Shown here: piece after piece, positions 33,819 to 43,634 of the stretch
Position numbering within the stretch: the first letter of the stretch is position 1
How the letters are laid out: the number at the start of each line of letters is the position of its first letter
Origin: Deltaproteobacteria bacterium
GTDB taxonomy: Bacteria > Desulfobacterota > Desulfarculia > Adiutricales > Adiutricaceae
DNA length: 64,000 nucleotides
Direction of reading: 5' to 3'
Assembly: GCA_031279515.1 (NCBI GenBank)
Contig: JAITII010000049.1
Span: 1 to 64,000, forward strand
Program-made: the position numbers and the translations under genes
Notes under the pieces: model-generated
Seen by the model: the letters and a program-made list of their open reading frames with translations, nothing else
The model's database searches: none
What the model was told of the DNA's origin: nothing

Positions 33819-35048
33819 TTGACTTCTAATATTGGGTGGTTGTGCTACGATTTAAAAGAGAAAGAGCGCATCCTTAAAATTCTCGCACTATTCCACGAAA
33901 AGAATACCCGAGATGAACTTGGGCTAGGTTCCATTACTAGCAGTTTTGCCGATCAGCTGTTTCCGGGCACGAGTACTATCCACACTCGTCTTCGCTATAT
34001 GCTCTTTGTGCCATGGATTTATAAAGAGTTGGAAAATGAAGCTGTTCACTTAAAAAAATTTGCAAAAAAGGCTGAAATTGAAGAACGCAATTTGATAGGG
34101 TCTCTTATGGATACCGACGACAGAGCCGGTATTTTTGGAAAAGCAGCAGGCACAGACATAAAACGTTTGCCGAGCAATGTGTATTGGTCAGCCCTTAGAA
34201 CCTGGGGAATATTCAGGTTAAATTGCTCGCAATGGATTTACCACGAAATCATAGACGATATTTATAGGGAAAGAGAAGTTTTAAATGCCCACAGAAAAGG
34301 ATCTAAAAATCAAAAAGATGATATAGATTTTGGATATCAAAAAGATACATGGCATCCAGCCTTGCCACCTATTCCAAAAAACTTTCCTGCTAAAGCGGAG
34401 TTTGCATTAACTGAAGAAGAATCCAATTTCATTTTGGATCGCATTAATGATTCATGCAAAGGTAGCCTTCTTTCATATTTAGCTAATTTGCCTGAGACTG
34501 CTGATTCAGAAACTCCATGGGGACATCCATATTATAGTGAGTTTTCAGATGAGCATAAAGAAATCTTAGCTCATGCTCGGATTTTCTCAGATGTAATGGA
34601 AGGAGCGGCTATATCCTATAACTTCCAGCTTGCCAAATTACGAAACAATAAAGAGCTAGCAAAAGAACACCAAAACTCATTTAAAAAATGGAATAAAGAT
34701 GTTCGAATGAAAACTATCCATGAGATTAATGATTGGTCTTTGGAGCGTTTCTGGCAAATAGCGAGTAATTCCAAACACAGAGTTACTACTTTTACGACTC
34801 ATTTTGTAAATGATTGGATAAGTTTCGTAAAAGATCTAACAAAAGATCTACTTTCAGATCCTGCAGCTCTTGAGTTGGTAAAAAGAAGAGAAATATCACT
34901 CAAAAAAATCAACTCAAGATTTACTAACCAAAAAGCTCTTGAACAGTGGAGCGGATATTCAGGCCTAGGAACATACATTTTCAGGTGGAATAACGTAAAG
35001 GTACTATTAAAAGACTTATTTCAGGGCTTAAATAAAGGAACAATGTAG
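33819..35048 (+). CDS. DUF6361 family protein, putative defence module component
   Basis: A 409-residue protein of the DUF6361 family: SNIGWLCYDLKEKERILKIL at the N-terminus, then NTRDELGLGSITSSFADQLF and PGTSTIHTRLRYMLFVPWIY, which are its hallmark. The function of the family is not known to me; such genes sit beside PLD-like and helicase genes, as here. No catalytic motif is obvious. The start is TTG with AGAGGT about 9 bases upstream; the product then begins like other members. Its stop is immediately followed by the ATG of the PLD-like gene (0 bp). The gene is A/T-rich compared with pgk and pncC, consistent with transfer. Confidence 0.82.
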   Translation: MTSNIGWLCYDLKEKERILKILALFHEKNTRDELGLGSITSSFADQLFPGTSTIHTRLRYMLFVPWIYKELENEAVHLKKFAKKAEIEERNLIGSLMDTDDRAGIFGKAAGTDIKRLPSNVYWSALRTWGIFRLNCSQWIYHEIIDDIYREREVLNAHRKGSKNQKDDIDFGYQKDTWHPALPPIPKNFPAKAEFALTEEESNFILDRINDSCKGSLLSYLANLPETADSETPWGHPYYSEFSDEHKEILAHARIFSDVMEGAAISYNFQLAKLRNNKELAKEHQNSFKKWNKDVRMKTIHEINDWSLERFWQIASNSKHRVTTFTTHFVNDWISFVKDLTKDLLSDPAALELVKRREISLKKINSRFTNQKALEQWSGYSGLGTYIFRWNNVKVLLKDLFQGLNKGTM

Positions 35049-36911
35049 ATGTTAAATCCAAATAAGCCAAACCAATATTCTGAAGCTCTGATACCTCCCT
35101 TCGGTATGGAGTTAGAAGTAGCAGTAGCTACAACCTATTCCATAAACCCAGCTTTTGTGCTGGAAGCCTGCGTTCACTTGTCATCACTATCTGCAAATGA
35201 TAAATATGATATTGACCCTATTGTCATACTTACTGGATTAAGCATCCTTGAAAACAAAATTACCATCTACACTGAACATGGAGAGTCTCAAGTTCCACCT
35301 GTCGCAAAGACAAATCCCCTACTTGCCAACTTGGATAGAATGGTTATTAGTGTGAAAAGAAAAGATGGCGGCATTTTTCATCCAAAAGTGTGGGCGCTAA
35401 AATACGTGGACCCAGATCAAAACGAAAGTGCTTTATATCGCCTATTGATCCTTACAAGAAATATGACATACGATAGGTCATGGGACACTATACTAAAACT
35501 TGATGGGAGAATAAATAGTAAGAAGCAAAATTCAAATAATCCTTTAAATGCTTTTTTTAAAATGCTTCCAAATTTAGCTGAATATTCCATGGAACAGTCT
35601 AGAAAAGAACAAACCTTAAATTTAGCCGACGAGCTTAATTATGTTATTTGGGAACTGCCAGAAAACTATGAGGAAATAAAGTTTTATCTTCCATGGATGC
35701 AAAAATATAAATGGGAGCCTCCTCAATCCAATCATATGCTTGTTATTTCACCCTTTTGTTCAAATTCTGCCTTAGATAAATTAACAAAAAACAACCAAAA
35801 TACAAAAGTCTTAATATCTCGCCCTGAAACATTGATGTCTTTAAACAAAAGTACCCTAAAAAAGTTTAATAAATGTTATCACTTAAATGAATATGCGGAA
35901 ATTGAGGATGGCGAAGATTGCAATGACTCAGAGCAACTTATCGCACATGGCTTGCACACAAAGATGTATTTGTTTGAGACTCAAGTCCGTTCAGAATATA
36001 CCCACTTAGTAATGGGTTCCTCTAACGCAACAACCGCCGGTCTTTCCTATTCTAAAAATGCTGATGAGAACAACATTGAAATATTAGTAGAGCTCACAGG
36101 TAGAAAAGATAAAATAGGAGGAATTAAGGATTTACTTGGAGCAAATGGAATAGGAAATTATCTCCTTCAATTTACAAAATCAGACGATCTTGTTATTGAC
36201 AACGAAGGCTTAGAAGCCGAGAAAATCCTTAAAGAAGCCAAACATCTTTTAGTAGATACAGAACTATCCATTAAATGCAAACCTGGTTCTAGAGAAGGAT
36301 TTTGGGAATTGATATTGCTGGGAAAAATACCGCATCTTGATGGTATTGCAAGTATTTCTGCATGGCCAATAACAGTAAATAATTGTAATGCTGTAATTCT
36401 AAAGGATAGTGAAAAATCAGGTAAAACTAGTCTCGGAGAGTTCTCCTTAGCAAATATAACTGGATACATAGCTTTCGAACTTAAAATCAAATCTTACGAC
36501 GATATTTTAGGAGATAATTACGATAATTCAATAAAATTTTCACGCAATCTTAGCATTACTGGTATTCCAAGTAAGCGCAAATCCGCTATTTTTAATGATA
36601 TAATTAATGATAAACAAAAATTATTTAATCATATTGTCCTATTTCTTGGATTTGATGGGGTAGTATCCAAACTACTTTCAGGAAATAGCTCAAGTGAGTC
36701 TTATAATCGTAGTCACCGATATTCTGAGAGCGATGATTACCCACTGCTTGAAACAATGATTCGCGTGCTTACTAAATCGCCACATAAAATTGCGGCAATC
36801 TCCTCCTCTATTAAAGATCTTGTGCCAACAATTGAAAATTCCATCGTCCCTGAGGATTATCTAAATTTATTATCAATTTTTGAAGAAGCCATAAGTGAGA
36901 TTAATGACTAA
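35049..36911 (+). CDS. Phospholipase D-like phosphodiesterase/nuclease, putative defence effector
   Basis: A 620-residue protein with two HxK half-sites of the PLD superfamily. Site 1: FHPKVWALKY (H111, K113) followed by LLILTRNMTYDRSWD. Site 2: GLHTKMYLFE (H303, K305) followed by VMGSSNATTAGLSY. PLD-type defence proteins usually cut DNA or act as helicase-linked nucleases. The 300 residues after site 2 are unassigned. Start follows the DUF6361 stop with no gap; the helicase ATG overlaps its end by 8 bp. All three are thus one translational unit. The Asp of a classical HKD motif is replaced by less canonical residues in both sites, so activity needs care. Confidence 0.8.
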   Translation: MLNPNKPNQYSEALIPPFGMELEVAVATTYSINPAFVLEACVHLSSLSANDKYDIDPIVILTGLSILENKITIYTEHGESQVPPVAKTNPLLANLDRMVISVKRKDGGIFHPKVWALKYVDPDQNESALYRLLILTRNMTYDRSWDTILKLDGRINSKKQNSNNPLNAFFKMLPNLAEYSMEQSRKEQTLNLADELNYVIWELPENYEEIKFYLPWMQKYKWEPPQSNHMLVISPFCSNSALDKLTKNNQNTKVLISRPETLMSLNKSTLKKFNKCYHLNEYAEIEDGEDCNDSEQLIAHGLHTKMYLFETQVRSEYTHLVMGSSNATTAGLSYSKNADENNIEILVELTGRKDKIGGIKDLLGANGIGNYLLQFTKSDDLVIDNEGLEAEKILKEAKHLLVDTELSIKCKPGSREGFWELILLGKIPHLDGIASISAWPITVNNCNAVILKDSEKSGKTSLGEFSLANITGYIAFELKIKSYDDILGDNYDNSIKFSRNLSITGIPSKRKSAIFNDIINDKQKLFNHIVLFLGFDGVVSKLLSGNSSSESYNRSHRYSESDDYPLLETMIRVLTKSPHKIAAISSSIKDLVPTIENSIVPEDYLNLLSIFEEAISEIND

Positions 36912-39900
36912 AGACCATTATTCAGCTGAAAAAGATTTAAAAGAACTCAAAGACTTCCAGAGGAAGACGGTTGAGTATGTTTTTGATAGGTTATACGGAG
37001 CTAATCCCACCAACCGCTTTTTAGTTGCAGATGAGGTTGGACTTGGAAAAACATTTGTTGCCAAAGGCGTTATCGCCAAATCTTTGGAATACATGCAGGA
37101 CAGAGTAAAGAGATATGATGTGGTTTACATCTGCTCTAATGAGGCAATAGCTAAACAAAACGTAGTCAAACTCAATATATTAGGAAGCAAAGGTTTTTCC
37201 ATATCGACTCGTCTTACCTACCTTATCAGAGATGTAAAAAATCTTACTAACACTGACAACTTAGGCAATTTTATAAGTCTAACTCCTGGTACAGCATTCG
37301 ACCTCCTATCTGGCCACAGTAGCGGTCGTTCTGATGAAAGAGCAATTATCTACCGAGTATTACACAATTTACCCATTTCTGATACCAATGAACTTGAACA
37401 AATACGAAAAGGACTACATAACATATTGCAGGTTTCAGTGGAAAAAGAAAACTGGGACGAACAGACTATAAAATTAAAACAAGACGATCTCGATGAAGAT
37501 CTTTCAAAAGCCTATCAAAAGAGAATTATAAAGAATCAACAATTATTCGAGCTACTAAAAGAAACTTGTGATCGATTTTCACGATATAGAAGCGAAAATA
37601 ATATTTCACTTGAAAATAAGGAATTACGCAATAATCTCATTGGACAACTTAGAACCGAACTGGCTAAAACGAACCTTACAGCTTTAGAACCAGATTTGAT
37701 TATTCTTGATGAGTTTCAACGATTTAAGCATGTTTTGAGTTGTGATGACTATACGTCCATTGTCGCCAATGAGCTCTTTAAGTACAAGAACGTTAAAATA
37801 CTTTTACTTTCTGCTACTCCGTACAAAATGTACACCCTAGATGGGGAGAGCGATTTAGAAGACCACTATGCCGATTTTATGGCAACATTGCAGTTTCTAT
37901 TTGATGACCCTAATAAGCTAGAAGAGATAAAAGATCTTTTGTCCAAATATCGGCTATCACTTCATGCACTAAACAACGCCACTTCAATTGACTTAAATAT
38001 CAAAAATGCCCTTGAAAAAGCTCTTTTGCAAGTCATGTGCCGCACTGAAAGGGTTGTTTCTACAATCGACCGTAATTCGATGCTTGAAGTAAAAGAAAGA
38101 ACGGCCCCTCTTGTGCCCAAAGATCTTGTACATGCCGCTACAGTTCAAAAAGTCGCATCTTTTTTTGAAGCAGGAGATATTATTGAATACTGGAAATCAA
38201 TGCCCTACCTTTTAAATTTCTTGAAAGACTATGATCTTAGAAAAAAGATTGATTCTCAATTGGAATCACCCACAGATGAGCTTATATCTGAGCTTTCTAC
38301 CGCTAAAGAAGAAATATTACGTAAGAAAAAATTAGATAATTATGAGGAAATTGATGGAGCGAATCCTAGAATGCGCTTACTCTTTAAAGACACCTTGGAT
38401 AATGGCATGTGGCAGCTTTTATGGTTACCACCTTCTATGCCATATATGAAACCAAATGGAGTATACAAGGATAAAAAAAATTTAACCAAGATATTGGTCT
38501 TTTCTTCCTGGAATGCTGTTCCCAACGCAATTGCCACCATTTGTTCCTATGAAGCGGAAAGAAGAATGATAGGCGAGACCCAATTATCTCGCAAACAGCT
38601 TCATTCTAAAACATCTCAATTATTAAATTTTAGTATATCTACAGATACTAAACTTCCCACTGGAATGTCCCTTTTGTCTTGGATGTGGCCGTCTAATACT
38701 TTAGCCACCAAAATAGATCCGCTCATTATCGCCCTTAAGCATGGTAAAGAACTTCTTGATATCATAGATATGAAGACAACTATAAAATTTATATGTCAGA
38801 AATTATTGGATAAATTACCTGAAGGCAATACTGGAAGACGTACTGATGACAGATGGTATTGGGCGGCACCCTTTCTTCTTGATGCGAAATATAGCACAAG
38901 AACCGGTAGGAAGATCCCTACAAATTTTATTCAATTTTTTGAAACTATCTCCGATCTTACCGAAAGTACACATATTAAGAAACACCTAGATTTACTGCTA
39001 GAAATAATCAAAGGTACCATAACTTTAGGCCCCAAACCTAAGGATTTAGCTGACCGGCTTTGCGATCTTTCTTTGGCTTCACCTGGGGTGTGTGCCTTGC
39101 GGACTCTAAAGAGACTTGCTAAAGATATAGACCCGTATGATGAAGATCTTTTTATTTCTGCCACTAAAATAGCATGCGGATTTCGCTCTTTTTTTAATTC
39201 ACCCGAAACTATTCACATGCTTCGAAAATCTAAAGATAATTTATTTTTAAACCTTGTAATTCAATATAGCATAGATGGTAATTTTCAAGCCATGCTAGAT
39301 GAATACGTACATAATGTTTGCGGTCATTCAAATATCCACAATACTTCCGCAGAAGAGCTATTTGAATTAATTTCTGAAGACATCTACCAAGTCTTGACAT
39401 TACGAACCTCACGCATTCAAATAGATGAGATAAAAATTTCACGCGACAATTTCAGTATTGATAATTTTAATGCCCAATGCCACTTTGCTCTTCGCTTCAG
39501 TAATATTAAAAATGAAGATAGCCAAACTATAGCTCGCGCTAAATTAGTTCAACTAGCTTTCAATTCACCTTTTCGTCCATTTGTACTTGCCTCAACCTCG
39601 ATAGGCCAAGAAGGATTAGATTTTCATGTTTGGTGTCATGCAGTGATGCACTGGAACCTTCCTTCTAACCCCATTGATCTTGAGCAACGCGAAGGCAGGA
39701 TACAGCGCTTTAAAGGGCATGCCATCAGGAAAAATGTAGCCGAAAAATATGGTCTTTCGGCTTTTCCAACCCCTTATGTTGGAGGAGACCCCTGGGAAAT
39801 TCTCTTTGATATCGCAGCGCAGGATAAAGAATCTGGGCAATCGGATCTTATTCCTTACTGGATCTTCGAAGAAGGCTCTGCCCGAGTGGAACGGCGCGTA

Positions 39901-40071
39901 CCCTTAATTCCTTACAGCAGGGAACTCGACCAATTTAAGCGCCTTAAGCGCTCCTTAACTTTTTACCGGATGGTTTTTGGCCAACCTCGTCAGGAGGATC
40001 TTTTGGCAAGCTTAAGCCATATGACAAAGGATATCTCGTCTATCCTCATTTCTTTGACTCCCCCCGATTAA
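36904..40071 (+). CDS. Large SNF2/SF2 helicase of the DUF6361 module
   Basis: A 1055-residue ATPase. N-lobe: FQRKTVEYVFDRLYG (Q-motif region), Walker A ADEVGLGKTF (K49), Walker B ILDEFQRF (D269-E270) and LLSATPYKM. C-lobe: LASTSIGQEGLDFH (about 898) and motif VI QREGRIQRFKGH (about 927), with intact arginines. Between the lobes is a 500-residue insertion without recognisable domains. This intact set implies ATP-driven translocation. Start is ATG at 36904, overlapping the PLD stop; a GTG at 36895 is also open. I know of no characterised system with exactly this DUF6361-PLD-helicase set; it resembles defence helicase-nuclease pairs such as DISARM in logic only. Confidence 0.85.
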   Translation: MTKDHYSAEKDLKELKDFQRKTVEYVFDRLYGANPTNRFLVADEVGLGKTFVAKGVIAKSLEYMQDRVKRYDVVYICSNEAIAKQNVVKLNILGSKGFSISTRLTYLIRDVKNLTNTDNLGNFISLTPGTAFDLLSGHSSGRSDERAIIYRVLHNLPISDTNELEQIRKGLHNILQVSVEKENWDEQTIKLKQDDLDEDLSKAYQKRIIKNQQLFELLKETCDRFSRYRSENNISLENKELRNNLIGQLRTELAKTNLTALEPDLIILDEFQRFKHVLSCDDYTSIVANELFKYKNVKILLLSATPYKMYTLDGESDLEDHYADFMATLQFLFDDPNKLEEIKDLLSKYRLSLHALNNATSIDLNIKNALEKALLQVMCRTERVVSTIDRNSMLEVKERTAPLVPKDLVHAATVQKVASFFEAGDIIEYWKSMPYLLNFLKDYDLRKKIDSQLESPTDELISELSTAKEEILRKKKLDNYEEIDGANPRMRLLFKDTLDNGMWQLLWLPPSMPYMKPNGVYKDKKNLTKILVFSSWNAVPNAIATICSYEAERRMIGETQLSRKQLHSKTSQLLNFSISTDTKLPTGMSLLSWMWPSNTLATKIDPLIIALKHGKELLDIIDMKTTIKFICQKLLDKLPEGNTGRRTDDRWYWAAPFLLDAKYSTRTGRKIPTNFIQFFETISDLTESTHIKKHLDLLLEIIKGTITLGPKPKDLADRLCDLSLASPGVCALRTLKRLAKDIDPYDEDLFISATKIACGFRSFFNSPETIHMLRKSKDNLFLNLVIQYSIDGNFQAMLDEYVHNVCGHSNIHNTSAEELFELISEDIYQVLTLRTSRIQIDEIKISRDNFSIDNFNAQCHFALRFSNIKNEDSQTIARAKLVQLAFNSPFRPFVLASTSIGQEGLDFHVWCHAVMHWNLPSNPIDLEQREGRIQRFKGHAIRKNVAEKYGLSAFPTPYVGGDPWEILFDIAAQDKESGQSDLIPYWIFEEGSARVERRVPLIPYSRELDQFKRLKRSLTFYRMVFGQPRQEDLLASLSHMTKDISSILISLTPPD

Positions 40072-40669
40072 CTTCACTAGCTATACCTAAACCTTTAATA
40101 TATCTTTCCTCTGGGAAAAAAATACTCTACACCTAAGGGTCTTGTGCTGTTGTTTTTTATGCCCCCATGGTTTTGTGGTGACACAATTAAAATTTGTTAA
40201 AATTTATAAAATTACTTTTAGTTATATATAATTATATTCTACAAACACAATAAAGCTTTCATACGATAATAAATCTCTTTTCTCATCCAGCCTTCTGTAG
40301 CTTTTGTATTAGCACCTTAAAGCTTCTAGTGAAACCTTTTATTATCTTTATCTCGGAGCTAGGGTATTTAAAAAAACTAGCTAAATTAAGGCCCTAGCAA
40401 AGCTCCTAAATTGATTAGGTGCTTTTAGTAACTTAGGCTAATCCAGGCAGCTTGGCTACTTTAAATGACAATTTTAAGCTCCCAACATGCAAGCTGCGAC
40501 AAGCTATTCTAAACTTCCATTTTATTTTCATCATTTTTATTCTGTGGGGGTGTTATACTAAGCTCTAAGCTATATTTACCGCTGAACCCTTTTTCAGGTG
40601 TTTTTTAGCCCTTTTTCACTCAAATACTTTACATCCTATTTAATACCTCACACTATATAGAGATTTTTT
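40072..40669. other. Gap after the helicase gene, nothing recognised
   Basis: A 600-bp A/T-rich stretch. No strong terminator is seen after the helicase gene, and no coding or RNA signal. Confidence 0.45.
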
Positions 40670-41689
40670 ATGAAAGCTGGAATCATAGGTTTTCCTGGTT
40701 CAGGTAGAGATACCGTCTTCCGTGCCCTCACCGCACTCCCCCGGGTGGAGGGTTTAAACGAGCAAAGGCTGGGGGAGGCTTTGGTGGAAGATGCACGCTT
40801 GGATTATCTATCCGGCCTTTTTAACCCCAAAAAACATACCCCGGCAAAACTGGAGCTCTTTAGCGCGAGGCCTTTGGGCCAGAACAAAAATGAGTCCATT
40901 AGGCTTTCTCTGGAAAAGGTGCGGGATTGCGACGTGCTTTTGCTGGTAGTGCGTAATTTTCCTGACCCCTCCCAGAAAACGCAAGCCCCCTTAGAAGAGG
41001 CCGAGGAGATATTGAATGAATTTTTAGTAACTGACTATATTTCTGTGGAAAAGCGTCTGGAGCGCCTGGGGGAAGAAAGAAAGAGGGGCAAAAAAGCTGA
41101 CCCCATTGAAGCCGAACTATTAGACCTGGCCAAGGGGCTGCTGGAAGCCAATACCCCCTTGAGGGGAGAGCCTAAGATTACTTGTGCCCCCTTGCTCAAG
41201 GGCTTTGGGTTCCTGTCGGCTAAACCTTATTTAGTGTTGGTTAATAATCCAGATGATGGAGACGATAGCTTTAAGCTTTCCGCCCCCCTGCCCCAACTAA
41301 GCTTACGGGGCAACCTGGAAGCTGAGATAGCCGCCTTGGAGCCGGAGGAAGCCCCAGAGTTTCTGGCGGACTACGGCTTAAAAGAACCCGGCAGGGCTAG
41401 AGTCATAAAGACGCTCTATGAACTCATGGAACTTATTAGCTTTTTTACAGTGGGCGAAGACGAGTGCCGGGCCTGGACCCTGACTCGGGGTGAAGACGCT
41501 TTAACTGCAGCTGGGAAAATTCATTCAGACATCAAAAAGGGCTTCATTCGCGCAGAGGTGGTGGCTTTCGATGATTTTAAGGCCACAGGCGGCTTTGCCG
41601 AGGCCAAGAAAAAGGGGGTCTTTCGCCTGGAGGGGAAGACCTACAAGGTAATTGATGGCGATATCATCCATTTCCGTTTCAATGTTTAA
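40670..41689 (+). CDS. YchF-like DUF933 protein with degenerate P-loop
   Basis: A 339-residue relative of the universally conserved ATPase YchF (usually about 363 residues). The C-terminal half (LYELMELISFFTVGEDECRA, then IHSDIKKGFIRAEVVAF and EGKTYKVIDGDIIHFRFNV) is the intact YchF/TGS-DUF933 domain. The N-terminal Walker A is altered: GFPGSGRDT (G7-G12, R13, D14) where YchF has GLPNVGKST, so the catalytic Lys and Ser/Thr are gone. NNPDDGD stands where YchF has the NxxE specificity motif. Nucleotide hydrolysis is doubtful. A true YchF may exist elsewhere. YchF binds ribosomes, so an accessory translation role is possible. Isolated gene. Confidence 0.78.
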   Translation: MKAGIIGFPGSGRDTVFRALTALPRVEGLNEQRLGEALVEDARLDYLSGLFNPKKHTPAKLELFSARPLGQNKNESIRLSLEKVRDCDVLLLVVRNFPDPSQKTQAPLEEAEEILNEFLVTDYISVEKRLERLGEERKRGKKADPIEAELLDLAKGLLEANTPLRGEPKITCAPLLKGFGFLSAKPYLVLVNNPDDGDDSFKLSAPLPQLSLRGNLEAEIAALEPEEAPEFLADYGLKEPGRARVIKTLYELMELISFFTVGEDECRAWTLTRGEDALTAAGKIHSDIKKGFIRAEVVAFDDFKATGGFAEAKKKGVFRLEGKTYKVIDGDIIHFRFNV

Positions 41690-41879
41690 AGATAAGTTCT
41701 AGCTTCCCATGGTCCTTTATGGGCTCAGGCTTATAGAGCGCTTAGAAAGAGCCTTGCCTTTTTTATGAGAGGCTTAGCTGTTCTCTTTTGTTTTTTATTT
41801 TTACAAAATCCTACACTTTATGGTATATTAAAATAAAGTACTGTATATGGAGAAACTTTTGTAGGTACGGGGGATAGAC

Positions 41880-43610
41880 TTGGGTAAGATACTTACCATA
41901 GATGACGATTTAAGCTTACGGGAACTTTTAGAGATGATCTTCCGCACGGCTGGACACTTAGTGGATCTGGCAGCCGATGGTGAAGATGGCCTGGAGATGG
42001 CCCTGAAAAACGACTACGATCTCATCGTAAGCGACATAAAGATGCCAGGGATAAGCGGGTTAGATGTCTTAAAGCGCCTAAGGGCGGCAGGCAAGCAGAC
42101 CACCCTCATCTTAATTTCCGCCTATGCCAACGATGAAACTGCCGTGGACGCCATGCGCGCCGGAGCCTATGATTTTATACCTAAGCCCTTTAAGCCCATG
42201 GACCTTTTAACTGCGGCCGATTCGGCCTTGGCACATCACAACTTGGACTTAGAGCGCAAGGCCTTGGCGGACATGGTGCGTCACAACCAGCGTTTCGGGG
42301 GACTTGTAGGGGCCTCCCCTGCCATGCTCCAAGTCTACGACCTTATCAAAAGGGCAGCACAAACCTCTACCAGCATCCTCATAACGGGAGAAAGCGGTAC
42401 CGGGAAAGAACTGGTGGCTCGGGCGGTACATGCCAATTCCTCTAGGGCAGATGGGGCCTTTGTGGCTATAAACTGTGGCGGCATGCCGGAGCAACTGGTG
42501 GAAAGCGAGCTCTTTGGCTACAAAAAAGGGGCCTTTACCGGGGCCTCCACCGATAAATTGGGGCTCATGGCTGTTGCCAATGGCGGGACCATCTTCCTAG
42601 ATGAGTTAGCTGAGCTTACCTTACCAATGCAGGTTAAACTTTTAAGGGTAGTACAAGAGCGCACCTTTAGACCAGTAGGGGGAAATGTGGAACAAGAGGT
42701 GGATTTGCGCTTTATAGCAGCCACCAATAAGAACCTCGAAAACGAGATCATGGCTGGTAGGTTCCGCGAAGACCTCTACTACAGGCTTAATGTCATAAAT
42801 ATCCGCATCCCCCCTCTGCGGGAAAGGGCCATGGATATACCTCTTTTGGCCCACTTTTTCCTGGAAAAATTCTCCACCCAGCAGAAGAAAGATGTGCGTA
42901 AGCTCTCCACCTATGCCTTAGATATTCTTTCCCGCTATCATTTTCCCGGAAATGTGCGGGAATTGGAAAATATTATTGAGAGATCAGTGGCCTTAGAGCA
43001 GTCTAATATAATCCTTCCGGAAAGCTTAAGGCTAGCAGACTTCAAGCGCAGCACACTTCCAGAAAGCTTTACAGCTACATCTTTGCCTCCCCTCCCCTTA
43101 ACACCAGCCACCTTGCCCTCTGGTCCGGATATAACCCCTGTCAATGAGGAAATAGATCCGATCCGCAATGAACTTAAGCTTCCAGTAGGGGGAATTGACG
43201 ATATCTTAACTTCCCTGGAGGGCTATTACCTTTACAATGCCCTCCTTTTTGCCGGTGGTGCCAGAGGGCGGACAGCATCCCTACTTAGCATAAGTCCTTG
43301 GCGCCTACGCACTCGCCTTATTGCCTTTTCCCTAGCGGAATTTAACCCGGTGGAACTTCCCACCATCCCCAAAGACCGCTTTCCCAGGCCCCCAGTTCCG
43401 GAGGAACTGGCACCTATCTGGAGGGGGCGTGACATTGTCTTAGACAATATCCTTTTGGATGTGGAACGCTATTTTATCCAAAAGGCCATGGAAAAGACCA
43501 ATGAAAACAAGACCGAGGCAGCAACCCTCCTGGGTCTTTCTCGCCGTTCTTTCCAACACAGGGTGGACCGTACCAACTACGAGGGGCAAGCGGACAAAGA
43601 AATATCTTAA
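41880..43610 (+). CDS. NtrC-family sigma54-dependent response regulator
   Basis: A 576-residue activator. Receiver 1-120: D8-D10, acceptor D52 in VSDIKMPG, and KPF; this domain is intact. AAA+ domain 140-380: GESGTGKE (Walker A), GAFTGA (sigma54 contact loop), GGTIFLDEL (Walker B) and the FPGNVRELENIIERSV sensor-II region. After a Pro-rich linker two Fis-type helix-turn-helix segments occur, GGARGRTASLLSISPWRLRT (about 475) and ENKTEAATLLGLSRRSFQHR (about 542); one is usual. The start is TTG with GGGGGA 6 bases upstream. Its histidine kinase is not adjacent. The malic-enzyme-like gene follows after 24 bp, so they probably share a transcript. Confidence 0.92.
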   Translation: MGKILTIDDDLSLRELLEMIFRTAGHLVDLAADGEDGLEMALKNDYDLIVSDIKMPGISGLDVLKRLRAAGKQTTLILISAYANDETAVDAMRAGAYDFIPKPFKPMDLLTAADSALAHHNLDLERKALADMVRHNQRFGGLVGASPAMLQVYDLIKRAAQTSTSILITGESGTGKELVARAVHANSSRADGAFVAINCGGMPEQLVESELFGYKKGAFTGASTDKLGLMAVANGGTIFLDELAELTLPMQVKLLRVVQERTFRPVGGNVEQEVDLRFIAATNKNLENEIMAGRFREDLYYRLNVINIRIPPLRERAMDIPLLAHFFLEKFSTQQKKDVRKLSTYALDILSRYHFPGNVRELENIIERSVALEQSNIILPESLRLADFKRSTLPESFTATSLPPLPLTPATLPSGPDITPVNEEIDPIRNELKLPVGGIDDILTSLEGYYLYNALLFAGGARGRTASLLSISPWRLRTRLIAFSLAEFNPVELPTIPKDRFPRPPVPEELAPIWRGRDIVLDNILLDVERYFIQKAMEKTNENKTEAATLLGLSRRSFQHRVDRTNYEGQADKEIS

Positions 43611-43634
43611 GCACTCCCTTAAACGGAAACGTCT

